Shown: positions 46,732 to 56,617 of the stretch, piece by piece
Numbering within the stretch: the stretch's first letter is position 1
Layout of the letters: each line of letters opens with the position of its first letter
The notes under the pieces: model-generated
Seen by the model: only the letters and a program-made list of their open reading frames with translations
Told to the model about the DNA's origin: nothing
Database searches by the model: none
Assembly: GCF_022267315.1 (NCBI RefSeq)
Contig: NZ_JAIKLE010000010.1
Location: forward strand, 1 to 64,000
DNA from: Maribellus maritimus
Lineage (GTDB): Bacteria > Bacteroidota > Bacteroidia > Bacteroidales > Prolixibacteraceae
Length of the DNA stretch: 64,000 nucleotides
Direction of reading: 5' to 3'
Made by a program: the position numbers and the translations under genes

Positions 46732-48432
46732 TTATTTCTTGTTTTGAGCCCTGGCCCATGAGTCTCTTAAAGGGACAGTGCGGTTAAACACCGGTAATTC
46801 TGTTGTTGAATCATAATCAAGATTAAAATATCCTAAACGTTCAAACTGAAAATGATCCAAAGGTTTTGATTCCCTGACAAAGGGTTCCAAATAACATTCA
46901 TTTAAAACCTTTAAGGAATCCGGGTTCATAAAATCCTTGAAATCAACATCCTTATGCCCCCCAGGGTCTTCATCTGAAAATAAACGATCGTATAATCTCA
47001 CTTCTGACCTGACAGCGTGTATCGCTGAAACCCAATGGAGGGTAGCTTTCACTTTTCTTCCGTCTGGTGAATTCCCACCTTTTGATACAGGATCGTATGT
47101 ACAGTGTAGCTCTACGATTTCACCATTTTCATCTTTAATGACCTTTGTACAGGTTACAAAATAAGCATAACGCAGACGTACCTCCCTCCCCGGAGCCAGG
47201 CGGAAAAATTTCCGCGGTGGTTCTTCCATAAAATCATCACGCTCAATATATAATTCACGCGAGAAAGGAACCTTTCGTGTTCCCATTCCCGGATCTTCCG
47301 GATTATTTATCGCCTCGAGTTCTTCCGACTCATTTTCAGGATAATTTGTAATAACAACTTTTAGTGGATTCAGAACCCCCATCACCCTCTGCGCAGTTCT
47401 GTTCAGGTGCTCACGGACACTGTACTCCAGAAGCGACACATCGATCATTCCGTCCACCTTCGTCACTCCTATTCGGTCGGAAAAATTACGAATCGACTCC
47501 GGGGTATAACCTCTTCTTCTGAATCCTGAAATGGTGGGCATCCGAGGGTCATCCCACCCGTTAACATGTTTGTCTTTTACCAGTTCAAGTAATTTCCTTT
47601 TACTCATCACGGTGTAAGTTAAATTCAAACGTGCAAATTCAATTTGACGCGGACGGTAATCTGAATCCTGTAACTGATCAACAAACCAGTCGTAAAGTGG
47701 CCGGTGCACTTCAAATTCCAATGTGCAAATGGAGTGGGTAATTCCTTCCCAGTAATCGCTTTGCCCGTGTGCAAAATCATACATCGGGTAGACCTTCCAT
47801 TTATCGCCGGTACGATGATGATGTGCTTTCATAATCCGGTAAATGATCGGATCACGCATGTGCATATTTGGCGATGCCATATTTATCTTTGCTCTCAGAA
47901 CTTTGGAACCTTCATCAAATTCACCAGCGGTCATCCGCATAAACAAGTCCAGATTTTCTTCTATCGAACGGTCCCGAAAAGGGCTCTCTGTTCCCGGACG
48001 TGTTGGCGTTCCTTTTTGATTACTTATTGTTTCAGAATTCTGATCATCAACATAAGCTTTTCCCTCCTTTATTAACTGAATAGCGAACCCATGCAACTTT
48101 TCAAAATAATCTGAAGCGTAAAACAAACGATCTTCCCAATCAAAACCAAGCCAACGAACATCTTCCTGGATTGATTCCACATATTCTGTTTCTTCTTTGG
48201 ACGGATTAGTATCATCAAAACGAAGATTACATTTACCTCCGTATTTTTTTGCAATACCAAAATTCAAACAAATTGATTTTGCATGTCCAATATGCAGATA
48301 ACCATTAGGTTCCGGGGGAAATCGAGTATGTACCCGTTCGTTATTTTTCCCTTGTTTCAAATCTTCATCAATTTGAAGATGTATAAAATTCACTTTCTTT
48401 GGTTGTTCCTTCATTACAGAATTATCCGCCAT
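46732..48432 (-). CDS. glnS: Glutaminyl-tRNA synthetase
   Basis: 566 residues, usual length. Class I signature [12 protein letters not shown] at 39-50 (HIGH at 47-50) and the KMSKS-equivalent 'YTVMSKRKL' near 275. '[20 protein letters not shown]' and '[19 protein letters not shown]' are diagnostic of GlnRS rather than bacterial GluRS. It charges tRNA-Gln directly. The C-terminal anticodon-binding beta barrels are present ('FARLGYF'-type end: '[15 protein letters not shown]'). Confidence 0.97.
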   Translation of the reverse strand: MADNSVMKEQPKKVNFIHLQIDEDLKQGKNNERVHTRFPPEPNGYLHIGHAKSICLNFGIAKKYGGKCNLRFDDTNPSKEETEYVESIQEDVRWLGFDWEDRLFYASDYFEKLHGFAIQLIKEGKAYVDDQNSETISNQKGTPTRPGTESPFRDRSIEENLDLFMRMTAGEFDEGSKVLRAKINMASPNMHMRDPIIYRIMKAHHHRTGDKWKVYPMYDFAHGQSDYWEGITHSICTLEFEVHRPLYDWFVDQLQDSDYRPRQIEFARLNLTYTVMSKRKLLELVKDKHVNGWDDPRMPTISGFRRRGYTPESIRNFSDRIGVTKVDGMIDVSLLEYSVREHLNRTAQRVMGVLNPLKVVITNYPENESEELEAINNPEDPGMGTRKVPFSRELYIERDDFMEEPPRKFFRLAPGREVRLRYAYFVTCTKVIKDENGEIVELHCTYDPVSKGGNSPDGRKVKATLHWVSAIHAVRSEVRLYDRLFSDEDPGGHKDVDFKDFMNPDSLKVLNECYLEPFVRESKPLDHFQFERLGYFNLDYDSTTELPVFNRTVPLRDSWARAQNKK

Positions 48433-48549
48433 TTTCTTTGATCTACTTAATTTATTAACACAAATGTAAAAAATGATCTGTGAGTTTAATTAATACTACT
48501 TTGAATAATTATGAATGGTTACTAATTTTTAATTTCGTCAAAAAAAAGA

Positions 48550-48909
48550 ATGGGAATAATTGAAATTGAAAGAATGCAATTTTATGCATTCCATGGTCAT
48601 TACAAAACAGAAAGAGTTGTAGGGAATAATTTTGAAGTTTATTTACGTTTTGAAACCGATTGCTCAACAGCAGCTATTTCTGACAATTTGAACGACACTA
48701 CAAATTATCAGGAAGTATATAATTTGGTAAAAAAGGAAATGCAAAATACTTCGCACCTTTTGGAGCACGTTGCACAACGAATTCTGAATTCTTTATTCAA
48801 AAACTTTCCTGAAATAAAAAATGCACAAGTAAAAATATCCAAGATAAATCCACCTATGGGAGGAGAAATTGAAAAAGTGAGTGTAACGCTTTCTCAAAAA
48901 ACAAAATAA
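48550..48909 (+). CDS. folB: Dihydroneopterin aldolase
   Basis: 119 residues, family length. 'IEIERMQFYAFHGHYKTER' contains the FolB signature F-H-G, followed by 'LNDTTNYQEVYNLVKKEM' (Y-x-x-V/L substrate pocket), 'LLEHVAQRI' with Glu, and 'VKISKINPPMGGEIEKVSV' with the catalytic Lys region. It converts dihydroneopterin to hydroxymethyl-dihydropterin and glycolaldehyde in folate synthesis. It is divergent from glnS, with 117 bp between the starts. Confidence 0.95.
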   Translation: MGIIEIERMQFYAFHGHYKTERVVGNNFEVYLRFETDCSTAAISDNLNDTTNYQEVYNLVKKEMQNTSHLLEHVAQRILNSLFKNFPEIKNAQVKISKINPPMGGEIEKVSVTLSQKTK

Positions 48910-49103
48910 AAGCCTTCATACCCGCCTCCTACCACAATAGTCCCAAAAACAAACTCAGACCCAAATAGAGACAAATTTGTCCCAACATGGGGCGTTTTGT
49001 TTTTCAATCAAAGAACTTAAAACCTCTAAATCAACACATTAAAACACATGGCATGTTTTTAGAGCAACACCCAATGAAAACACAAAACAAAAAGTAAAAA
49101 ATT

Positions 49104-51323
49104 ATGGACAACACAAATTACAGAAAACAACCCCAAAAAAGAATGAAGGAACGGTTCTACATCTTGCCTATTCTATTAACCTTGATTGTCTCTTTTTCAT
49201 CGTGTCTGAAAGAGCCGGACGAAATAGTCACTAACCCGGAATCGAAAAAAACAATGGACAATCTGAATGTATCTGAAGATTTTTCATGGAAAACCTCCAA
49301 AACCGTAACGCTGGTAATAAATGCCATTTCCGACAATCCGGAGTTAAATTCAAAAGTTTCCGTTTACAATGGCAATCCTGAATCAGGCGGCAAACTCATT
49401 ATTAATTGTGGATTAAACGAAGAAACCACTTTTGAAAATGAAATTCAAATTCCGACTTACATTTCTACTCTATATTTAAAATGTGAATTCCCGTCAGGAA
49501 ATTCGGCAATAGATTCGGTAAGCACACGCAACATTATTGATTACACTTTCACCGAAAGCTCTGCAACCAAAAGCGCAGCAATTTTAAGCGCAGAAGCTCC
49601 AAACAGCCCTGGATGTGCCGGAGACGTTAGCATTACCGCCACATCCGGAGGAATAACTGTTGAGAATGACAAGATATACGTGATTACCGGAAACTACATC
49701 GGCGACGTTACGTTTCAAAACGGTGGCGGAACTTTGAGAATTTGCGGAAATGTCACTCTGAGAAATACAAATTTCAATGGCAACCTTTCAACCGTAGCAA
49801 TTGAAGTTACATCTTCAGGTTCACTTACTACTTCAAACTTAAACTTAAATAGCAGCAATTACAAATTGAGCAACTGGGGGACATTTAACTATCCCAATCA
49901 ATTTTCTCCGAATGGAATTATCAACAACTTCGGAACAGCAAATATTTCAGGATTAAATATAAACTCTGGTGGCACACTGCTTAACACTGGAAGCCTAAAT
50001 ATTTCAGGAAATTTTAATAACAATGCGTCCAGCGAAAACAACGGTGCGATGAGTGTTTCAGGACACTTCAACAATAACGGAACCAGCGAATTTACAAACA
50101 ACTGCAAATTAATTGTTACCGGTAATTTTGCACAAAACAGCACTTTAGAAAACAGTGGATACATTTCCTGCGGAGGAACTTTTACTATTAATAGCAGCAA
50201 CTCTACAACTATGACAGCTGGCGCGATGATTAAAACTGTCAACCTAACAGTTAATGATGAAATTAACGGCATAGGTGACTACTCAAGTTTGAGCGTTTCT
50301 TCCACAACTCATATAAATGGAGGAGGTGCTCTTACTGGAAATATTGATATTTGCGACGAAGGAGGAATCGAAGTAAACAACGGAACAATCGCATCAACTG
50401 TTACCTATTGTCAAAATTATATTGCAAAATCAGATTGCAACCCCGTTGGAATTGGAGAGGCCCCCACTTCTGATAGCGACGGCGACGGTGTACCCGACGG
50501 ACAAGACGACTATCCCGACGACCCAAATACATCGTACAATTCCTATTTTCCAAACGAAACAGATAGTGCAACACTTGTATTCGAAGATCTTTGGCCATCA
50601 AAAGGAGATTATGACTTCAACGACCTAGTCGTCTATGTAAAAGGAAAATATGCTACAAACAGCAACAACAAGGTTGTTAAAGTTGTTTTGGACTTCAAAG
50701 TAAAAGCAGTTGGTGCTTCAAATATGAATGGCTTAGGTATCCAATTTGACGATGTCGCCTCTTCTGAAGTAACATCAGTATCAGGGGCAGTTAAAAATTC
50801 AGCAAGCGGAATTTCACTAAATAATAACGGAACAGAAGCAGGCCAAAGCAAGGCGGTTATTATTGCGATTGAAAACGTAAACGATGTATTAAACAGAACC
50901 GGCGGTTCGATGTTCAACACCGTCAAAAACGGACATATTGGAACTTCAGACTTAGTTACAATTACTGTTTCTTTTGAAAACAAACCTATAAGTCTGGATA
51001 AAATAAATTCTGCAGGCTTCAACTTCTTCCTTATTAAAAATCAGGAAAGAGGAACAGAAATACACCTGGCAGACAGAAAACCTACAGATTTAATGACTTA
51101 CGAATTCGGAGCTTCTGATGACACTTCTGTTCCGGGTAGTGGAAGACTCTATAAAACAAGCAATAATCTTCCATGGGGATTGCTGATACTCGAACCATTC
51201 GACTATCCAATGGAAAAAATTGAAATCACTGATGCCTACTCTAATTTTGCAAGCTGGGCTGAATCAAATGGAACGATGCATGCCGACTGGTACAAAAACC
51301 CAAATTCTTCCAAAGTTTGGTAA
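49104..51323 (+). CDS. LruC-domain lipoprotein with N/G-rich beta-helix-like repeats
   Basis: 739 residues from ATG 49104, or 726 from ATG 49143 (MKERFYIL), which starts the lipoprotein signal proper; lipobox FSSC (Cys34 or Cys21). Residues ~200-420 repeat a pattern such as 'LLNTGSLNISGNFNNNASSE' about every 14-20 residues, suggesting a parallel beta-helix. A calcium-binding Asp ladder 'DSDGDGVPDGQDDYPDDP' lies near 455-472. A C-terminal LruC domain begins at 'YFPNETDSATLVFEDLWPS' and contains 'GDYDFNDLVV'. LruC is a widespread domain of unknown function in surface proteins. It is probably a surface adhesin or scaffold. Confidence 0.85.
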   Translation: MDNTNYRKQPQKRMKERFYILPILLTLIVSFSSCLKEPDEIVTNPESKKTMDNLNVSEDFSWKTSKTVTLVINAISDNPELNSKVSVYNGNPESGGKLIINCGLNEETTFENEIQIPTYISTLYLKCEFPSGNSAIDSVSTRNIIDYTFTESSATKSAAILSAEAPNSPGCAGDVSITATSGGITVENDKIYVITGNYIGDVTFQNGGGTLRICGNVTLRNTNFNGNLSTVAIEVTSSGSLTTSNLNLNSSNYKLSNWGTFNYPNQFSPNGIINNFGTANISGLNINSGGTLLNTGSLNISGNFNNNASSENNGAMSVSGHFNNNGTSEFTNNCKLIVTGNFAQNSTLENSGYISCGGTFTINSSNSTTMTAGAMIKTVNLTVNDEINGIGDYSSLSVSSTTHINGGGALTGNIDICDEGGIEVNNGTIASTVTYCQNYIAKSDCNPVGIGEAPTSDSDGDGVPDGQDDYPDDPNTSYNSYFPNETDSATLVFEDLWPSKGDYDFNDLVVYVKGKYATNSNNKVVKVVLDFKVKAVGASNMNGLGIQFDDVASSEVTSVSGAVKNSASGISLNNNGTEAGQSKAVIIAIENVNDVLNRTGGSMFNTVKNGHIGTSDLVTITVSFENKPISLDKINSAGFNFFLIKNQERGTEIHLADRKPTDLMTYEFGASDDTSVPGSGRLYKTSNNLPWGLLILEPFDYPMEKIEITDAYSNFASWAESNGTMHADWYKNPNSSKVW

Positions 51324-51340
51324 AGGAAAAAATATTCTTC

Positions 51341-51376
51341 AAAGAACCTTGTTAATTTTAGCAAGGTTCTTTTTAT
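51341..51376 (+). terminator. Rho-independent terminator after the LruC gene
   Basis: AAAGAACCTTG (51341-51351) and CAAGGTTCTTT (51362-51372) form an 11-bp stem with a 10-base loop, followed by TTTATA. It lies 18 bp past the stop. Confidence 0.85.
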
Positions 51377-51700
51377 ATATTGTTTGGTTAACTCCATTTT
51401 CAAATTAAAAAAATATTACCACATCTTACTTCGGGCCTATTAAAAACACTTTTCAAACTTTTTATTCGTAAATTCGAAACAAATTTAAAAGCTTTTGAAA
51501 GATGTTTTTTAATGTTGACAAACTAAATGAAGGGAAAGGGAAAAACAGCTTTTCTCACTCAAAAAAAGAGGAACTGAGCCAAGGAAAAGATCCTAAAATA
51601 AATCTTAATACCTGTTCAAAAAACTGGCAGGAAAATAATACCCACTGTCATACGAACAGGAAATGGGAAAAACTAAGGAAATAAAATCTGAATTTACATA

Positions 51701-51730
51701 TTGCCGGAAATGCATTTTTTTATAGATTTG
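51701..51730 (+). promoter_or_regulatory. tRNA-Cys promoter (TTG, 19 bp, TAGATTTG)
   Basis: TTG at 51701-51703 and TAGATTTG at 51723-51730 with exactly 19 bases between match the Bacteroidota -33/-7 consensus. Transcription would start near 51737, 12 bases before the mature tRNA. Confidence 0.75.
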
Positions 51731-51748
51731 CAGTCCGAAACGAAACAT

Positions 51749-51819
51749 GGTTCCTTGGCCGAGTGGCTAGGCAGCGGTCTGCAAAACCGTGTACGGCGGT
51801 TCGACTCCGCCAGGAACCT
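51749..51819 (+). tRNA. tRNA-Cys (anticodon GCA)
   Basis: The acceptor stem GGTTCCT/AGGAACC closes a full cloverleaf: D arm around GGCCGAGTGGCTAGGC, anticodon stem CGGT/ACCG with loop CTGCAAA (anticodon GCA), variable loop GTGTA, and T arm GGCGG TTCGACT CCGCC. The discriminator base is T73, the identity base for cysteine tRNAs. CCA is not encoded. Confidence 0.97.
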
Positions 51820-51824
51820 CAATT

Positions 51825-51851
51825 AAAGCTGAATTTTTTTCAGCTTTTTTT
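51825..51851 (+). terminator. Terminator after tRNA-Cys
   Basis: AAGCTGAA and TTCAGCTT form an 8-bp stem followed by T5-T7. It lies 6 bp past the tRNA. The last bases abut the end of the convergent DUF5686 gene, so it may serve both strands. Confidence 0.75.
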
Positions 51852-51856
51852 ATGCT

Positions 51857-54307
51857 CTACAAAGTCAGTTTCAACATTACAAAAATACCAAACTGGTGTT
51901 TTACATCGTCGTTGTAATTAAAACGCCAAACGCCGTCAATACGAATAACTTTTAATATATTTTCCAAACCAAGCGAGAACTCGGTGTAAGGCATTCCGCC
52001 CAGGCCTTTCATGTCGCCGGGCAACAAAAGGCTGTTGTCGTGGTTCCCATTATAACTTCCCCACAGGCTTCTCATCCCGGCAATTTCGCGCCATTTCAAT
52101 TTTCGAAATAAAGGCGTTTTATTCAGAAAAAAACCAACAAAATGATGTTCCCAGAAAATACTTGCATAAGTATCGCTGATAAATTCCTGGTAATTCATCA
52201 TGTTAAACGCGTAGGTATCGTAAGCATAGGTTTCATTTCCTTCATGAATTTTAAGAAAAGGAAAAGGAACATCGCCCCATATTTTTCCGGCCTGCAGATA
52301 AACCACACTAAAACCGATGGGATTTATTTTGATTCTGTCGGAAAATCCGGCATTTACTTTCCAGTAATTGTAGTCGCCGCCTAAAAATCCTTTTATTCCT
52401 TTTGTTGCAGAAAGCATAAAAGTGGGGTCGTAATTCGCAAAAGAAGATCGGTCAAAATCATCCTGAACGATATCTTCGCCCGGAGCATAACGCACTCCTA
52501 ATTTTAGCTCCCCCGATTTTAGGTACGGCACTTCTTTGCCGGATTGGTTTAAAAACGGCACGTAGGGAGCTGAATTAAATTTAGCATACGAAACACCAAA
52601 CTCGGATGAAACGCCTAAACGCCACTCGTGTTTTGCCAGGAAATCAATTCGGTCGGTCATGTTTAATTTCGAATTGAGGCGTTTACTCAGTAGAGTGGTC
52701 ATAAAATTCTCTTCCATAAAAGCATTGTCGCTTTTTCCAAGCATTTCCACGTCGTGTTTTGCCTGCAGTGAAATTATATTCAAAGGTTTCACAGAGAAAA
52801 AATATTCCACACCGCCGCCATATTTGAATTTATCGTCGAACATTCCGTAAGCACCGTAAGCATTGAACCTAAAATGCGTATCGAAATCGTAGGTTGTGCG
52901 GGCGCCAAACCGAAAGCGGTTACCTTCCACCTTATTTTTGCTGTACATATAGTAATAAGGTCCCAACTCTATTTTCCCCAAATCGACATAGCCGTAATAC
53001 AAGGTGTGAATAATTTCCTGAGCAGTATTATATATTGGAAGATTCACCACCGAATCAACCATTTCGTAAATATCAGACTCGCGCCGCTGCAACTCTACCG
53101 GGCGCATTTTCTCCCAATAATCATCGCCTTTATCCATCACGCCATCGGTAACCGTAATGGGTTCTTTTAAAACTTCAACCTTTTCGGCAACCGGCCCAAA
53201 TTTGAAATGCTCATAAATATTATTCTTCCTTACAATTATACCAAGGTGTTTTGAATTTTTATCCTTTTGCAAATCCACATCGGCAATAATCGATTCGTTG
53301 CGCGGAGTCCAAGTGCTGTCTGTTTTCTCAAACTCAATTTTGTATTGAAGATTATTAACGAAGTTCACATTCGCTTTTTCTGAAAGCTGCATTTCCAGTT
53401 TGCTTAAGGCAAAACTTCCATCTTCAACCCAAAATTTTCCTTTAAAAACTGGTTCCTGCGGAAGTTTTGGTTTAAACGAAACTTCGTAAATTTTGCTTCC
53501 GTTCACCTGAGCGCTGTCTAACAGGTAATATTTATAAAACTGCAAACCGAGATTATTCACCGGCGAAATCAAACCGATATCGGAGAAGGTAATGTAGTTT
53601 TCATAAATATTTACGTCTTCATACATTTTCCCGGTAAACTGCGAAAACATATCAATGGTCATACCTGACGCTTTGTTGGCAATAATTTCTTCTCGATCTT
53701 TTTTGTTTTCAGCATCGTGATAAAAATTCGACACGGTTTCGTTAAAAAACACCGGCAAGAATGTTTTTCCTTGAATTTCCATCGAATCGATATAGTCAAA
53801 AACAAAAGCAAACTGCTCCAACAGCTTTTTATCTTTCAAGCTGCTTTTTACATTTTTTATATCGAATTCAATTTTTGAATAAATCTGGCTGTTCCACGAA
53901 GGAAAATTATCCGGGTTGTTACGGTCTTTATTATCAACAATTTTCCGAAGTAAAACATTGGCCGGATTTTCGCCTGGCAGAATTTTAATTTCGCCCAACT
54001 CAACAACCTCTTCCTCCAAAGCAAAATCAATTTTATTGCTTTCGTTCATTTTTATTGAAGCAGATTGTTTTTTGTAACCAATGGCAGAAACGTCAATTTC
54101 CCCTGTTGGTTTAGCTGTTGTTATCTGGTAATTTCCATTTACATCCGACATTGTTCCTATGTAGGTTCCCTTAAAAATAATATTTGCATAAGGGATTGGC
54201 TCTCCGGTTCCTGCGTCGGTAATTTTACCTGAAACATCAGTTTTTTGTCCGACTGCCGACAATGTCAGGAATAGAAATAATACCTGCGACAGTATTTTTT
54301 TTGTCAC
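51857..54307 (-). CDS. DUF5686 outer-membrane protein with carboxypeptidase-regulatory-like domain
   Basis: 816 residues; the start is GTG 54307. Signal peptide (cut near AVGQ), a carboxypeptidase-regulatory-like domain at about 22-95 ('VSGKITDAGTGEPIPYANII'), then a long DUF5686 region ('NVLLRKIVDNKDRNNPDNFP', 'YENYITFSDIGLISPVNNLG') and a C-terminal barrel-like part ending in aromatic-rich strands ('VWRFNYNDDVKHQFGIFVML'). The family is widespread in Bacteroidota with unknown role; an outer-membrane barrel is likely. It is convergent with tRNA-Cys and monocistronic. Confidence 0.88.
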   Translation of the reverse strand: MTKKILSQVLFLFLTLSAVGQKTDVSGKITDAGTGEPIPYANIIFKGTYIGTMSDVNGNYQITTAKPTGEIDVSAIGYKKQSASIKMNESNKIDFALEEEVVELGEIKILPGENPANVLLRKIVDNKDRNNPDNFPSWNSQIYSKIEFDIKNVKSSLKDKKLLEQFAFVFDYIDSMEIQGKTFLPVFFNETVSNFYHDAENKKDREEIIANKASGMTIDMFSQFTGKMYEDVNIYENYITFSDIGLISPVNNLGLQFYKYYLLDSAQVNGSKIYEVSFKPKLPQEPVFKGKFWVEDGSFALSKLEMQLSEKANVNFVNNLQYKIEFEKTDSTWTPRNESIIADVDLQKDKNSKHLGIIVRKNNIYEHFKFGPVAEKVEVLKEPITVTDGVMDKGDDYWEKMRPVELQRRESDIYEMVDSVVNLPIYNTAQEIIHTLYYGYVDLGKIELGPYYYMYSKNKVEGNRFRFGARTTYDFDTHFRFNAYGAYGMFDDKFKYGGGVEYFFSVKPLNIISLQAKHDVEMLGKSDNAFMEENFMTTLLSKRLNSKLNMTDRIDFLAKHEWRLGVSSEFGVSYAKFNSAPYVPFLNQSGKEVPYLKSGELKLGVRYAPGEDIVQDDFDRSSFANYDPTFMLSATKGIKGFLGGDYNYWKVNAGFSDRIKINPIGFSVVYLQAGKIWGDVPFPFLKIHEGNETYAYDTYAFNMMNYQEFISDTYASIFWEHHFVGFFLNKTPLFRKLKWREIAGMRSLWGSYNGNHDNSLLLPGDMKGLGGMPYTEFSLGLENILKVIRIDGVWRFNYNDDVKHQFGIFVMLKLTL

Positions 54308-54431
54308 GTTCTCCGTTTTCTTGTTTGTTTTCGAAAGTAAAAGTAGGTATTAGTTGAATCGAACGTTTGGATTTGCCTCAAATTATGACAAGAATTAATA
54401 ATAATTAAGTAAATCTGAACATTATAAATTT

Positions 54432-54439
54432 TACTTTTG
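54432..54439 (+). promoter_or_regulatory. -7 promoter box (TACTTTTG) of plsC
   Basis: TACTTTTG matches TAnnTTTG, about 72 bases before the plsC ATG. The -33 region is weak. It is the only good candidate in the 203-bp divergent gap. Confidence 0.45.
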
Positions 54440-54510
54440 CCGACAAAAATGTTTTTCTGCATCAAAATATTTATCTGCGCAAACAGAGAGCAAAACCTTT
54501 TTCCCTTATT

Positions 54511-55266
54511 ATGAAGTTATTACGCACGATATTTTTTTCCCCCTTAACACTTCTCCGGCTAATGGTTGTCGTATTCATGTCGGGTTATGTTGTTGTGGTA
54601 GGTTGGTTTTGGCTTAACCTTTTTGGTTTTAGTCAACGTCTGCAACAATGGGTTATGAGAACCTGGGGGAAAAGCATCATTTTTTTTCTGGGAATAAAAA
54701 TTGACCGAAATGAGCTGCCTGCAAGTAACAACTTTATTTTAATGCCCAACCACAGAAGCTATCTTGATATATTTATTGTTGCAGGACTTACGCCTGCAGC
54801 TCTGGTTGGTAAAGCAGAGCTAAAAAAATGGCCTTTTGGTAAACTTGGAGCTAAAGTAACCAACTCCATTTTAGTTGATCGTTCAGAAATAAAAAGTATG
54901 CTTAAAACCATGCACCAAATAAAAGCTTCAGTTAACAAAAATATACCGGTTACACTTTTCCCCGAAGGAACCACCTATAAAGGGCCACTAACAAAACCCT
55001 TTAAAAACGGAAGTTTTAAGATTGCTGCAGACACAGGAATTTCAGTTATTCCGATGGCCATTCATTATAAAGATGCAAACGATGCCTGGGTTGGCAAGGA
55101 CACTTTTCTGGGGCACTTTTTCAGACAAATGGGAAAACCTTATTCTAAAGTATTTATTCGTTACGGAAAACCTGTAAGTCACTCTGAATACAAAATTCTG
55201 CAATCTGAAGTAAAGTCGCAAATCGATAATATGCTGAACGAACTAAACCAGATTGCATCGCACTAG
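54511..55266 (+). CDS. plsC: 1-acyl-sn-glycerol-3-phosphate acyltransferase
   Basis: 251 residues. An N-terminal membrane helix lies at about 15-38. The catalytic N-H-x4-D motif is at Asn80-His81-Asp86 ('MPNHRSYLDI'), and 'LFPEGTTYKGP' is the glycerol-phosphate-binding block III. It acylates lysophosphatidic acid to phosphatidic acid in phospholipid synthesis. It is convergent with the APC permease; the stop codons overlap (CTAG, 55263-55266). Gene name by family; paralogues with ornithine-lipid roles cannot be excluded. Confidence 0.9.
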   Translation: MKLLRTIFFSPLTLLRLMVVVFMSGYVVVVGWFWLNLFGFSQRLQQWVMRTWGKSIIFFLGIKIDRNELPASNNFILMPNHRSYLDIFIVAGLTPAALVGKAELKKWPFGKLGAKVTNSILVDRSEIKSMLKTMHQIKASVNKNIPVTLFPEGTTYKGPLTKPFKNGSFKIAADTGISVIPMAIHYKDANDAWVGKDTFLGHFFRQMGKPYSKVFIRYGKPVSHSEYKILQSEVKSQIDNMLNELNQIASH

Positions 55267-56612
55267 CTGTTTCGTTTTCTTTTAAACCAGTAATAAACAG
55301 GGATTCCGGAAAGCGCAGTTAAAACAGCAATCGTAGACTCAACAGGCTTTTCAAAATAGGCCAAAACCAACATTACTATTCCGGTTAGGATATAAAAGAT
55401 GTGAACAAAAGGGTAACCTGGCAATTTAAGTTTACTCTCTTTCTTCGAACGCAATTTAAAAACCCCAAAAACAGCAATAATCGGAAATATGCCCAATGAA
55501 AACCCCATATAAACCAGAATTTGCTCAAAAGTACCTGAAAGTACTAATATTATTGCAATACTACTTTGAAGTAAAACAGCCAGGTGGGGCACTTCAAACC
55601 GGGGATGAATCCTAGACACAAAGTTAAAAAAGTAACCTTCTCTTGCCATTGAATAGTAAACCCTTGGACCGAGCAAAATAAACGCACTCAATGACGAAAA
55701 AAGAGCAAACGAAATCAGGAGAGAAATAATCGTCTCTGCAACTTTACCAAATGCCAAGCCAGCGGCAAGTCCTCCAATTTCTGGTTCGTCAACCATTTTT
55801 CCCGGAGGCACCGCATAAACAAAAAAAACGTTTAACAATAAATACAGTACAATAACAATTACAGTAGAAATTAAAAGAGAGCCGGGAATTACTTTTTTAG
55901 GATTCTTTATTTCAGAACCAATATATGTTGCAGAATTCCATCCACTATAAGCAAACATTATAAACATAAGTGAAAGCCCGATGGATTTCCAACCGCCAAA
56001 ATCAAAACGGAACTCTTTTGCCTGAGCCAAATTTTGAAAACTTCCCTCACCTAAAGTTAAACCGGCAACGATAAGCCCAACAACTAAAATGACTTTCATC
56101 ACAGTTAGTCCGTTTTGCACTTTTGCTCCGAGAACAATTCCCCTGTAATGCACCGCGGTAAATGCAAGAATGATTAAAATAGCCAGCAACCGATTAAACA
56201 TATCTTCGCTAACAAAACTTTCCATTTGCAACCACTGCTGAAACTGCGGGAAAGCCCAGGTAAAATAACTGGAAAAACCAATCGCTGATGCTGCAATCGG
56301 CGCTGAAAAACCAACTATTAACGATAACCAGCCACTCAGAAATCCCGGAAGCGGATGAAAAAGTTTCGAGATAAAAATATATTCGCCGCCTGCTTCGGGG
56401 AAAGTAGCTCCCAATTCACCAAAAGCCAGCGCTCCGCACAAAGAAATAACACCTCCTAACAACCAGAGTGATAACATGACCATTGGATTGCCCAAATACC
56501 CCATTAAATATCCTGTAGTGGTAAAAATACCGGCACCAATTATGTTGGCAACAACAATATTCACTACCGGAAATAATCCAAGCTTTCTCTGAAGTTTATC
56601 AGGAAGTTCCAA
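55263..56612 (-). CDS. APC-superfamily amino acid permease
   Basis: 449 residues with about 12 transmembrane helices. The helix 1 break 'NIVVANIIGAGIFTTTGYLM' has the G-A-G/G-x-G-I substrate-binding loop, and 'ATFPEAGGEYIFISKLFHPL' is typical of the LAT-like amino acid transporters. It probably imports amino acids with cation or exchange coupling. No in-frame ATG exists near the first helix; TTG 56612 is used, 5 bp after the stop of the methyltransferase gene, so translation may be coupled. Confidence 0.9.
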   Translation of the reverse strand: MELPDKLQRKLGLFPVVNIVVANIIGAGIFTTTGYLMGYLGNPMVMLSLWLLGGVISLCGALAFGELGATFPEAGGEYIFISKLFHPLPGFLSGWLSLIVGFSAPIAASAIGFSSYFTWAFPQFQQWLQMESFVSEDMFNRLLAILIILAFTAVHYRGIVLGAKVQNGLTVMKVILVVGLIVAGLTLGEGSFQNLAQAKEFRFDFGGWKSIGLSLMFIMFAYSGWNSATYIGSEIKNPKKVIPGSLLISTVIVIVLYLLLNVFFVYAVPPGKMVDEPEIGGLAAGLAFGKVAETIISLLISFALFSSLSAFILLGPRVYYSMAREGYFFNFVSRIHPRFEVPHLAVLLQSSIAIILVLSGTFEQILVYMGFSLGIFPIIAVFGVFKLRSKKESKLKLPGYPFVHIFYILTGIVMLVLAYFEKPVESTIAVLTALSGIPVYYWFKRKRNS

Positions 56613-56617
56613 TTTAA

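Noticed and set aside
50000-50200. Possible DNA-level tandem repeat in the LruC gene
   Set aside because: The repetition is at the protein level (N/G/S-rich strands) and the nucleotide units have diverged. It does not form a true tandem DNA array.
51502-51684. 60-residue plus-strand ORF between the LruC gene and tRNA-Cys
   Set aside because: Low-complexity Lys/Asn/Ser composition, no family look, no promoter box before it and no neighbour in an operon. It follows a strong terminator and could easily be chance in AT-rich DNA.
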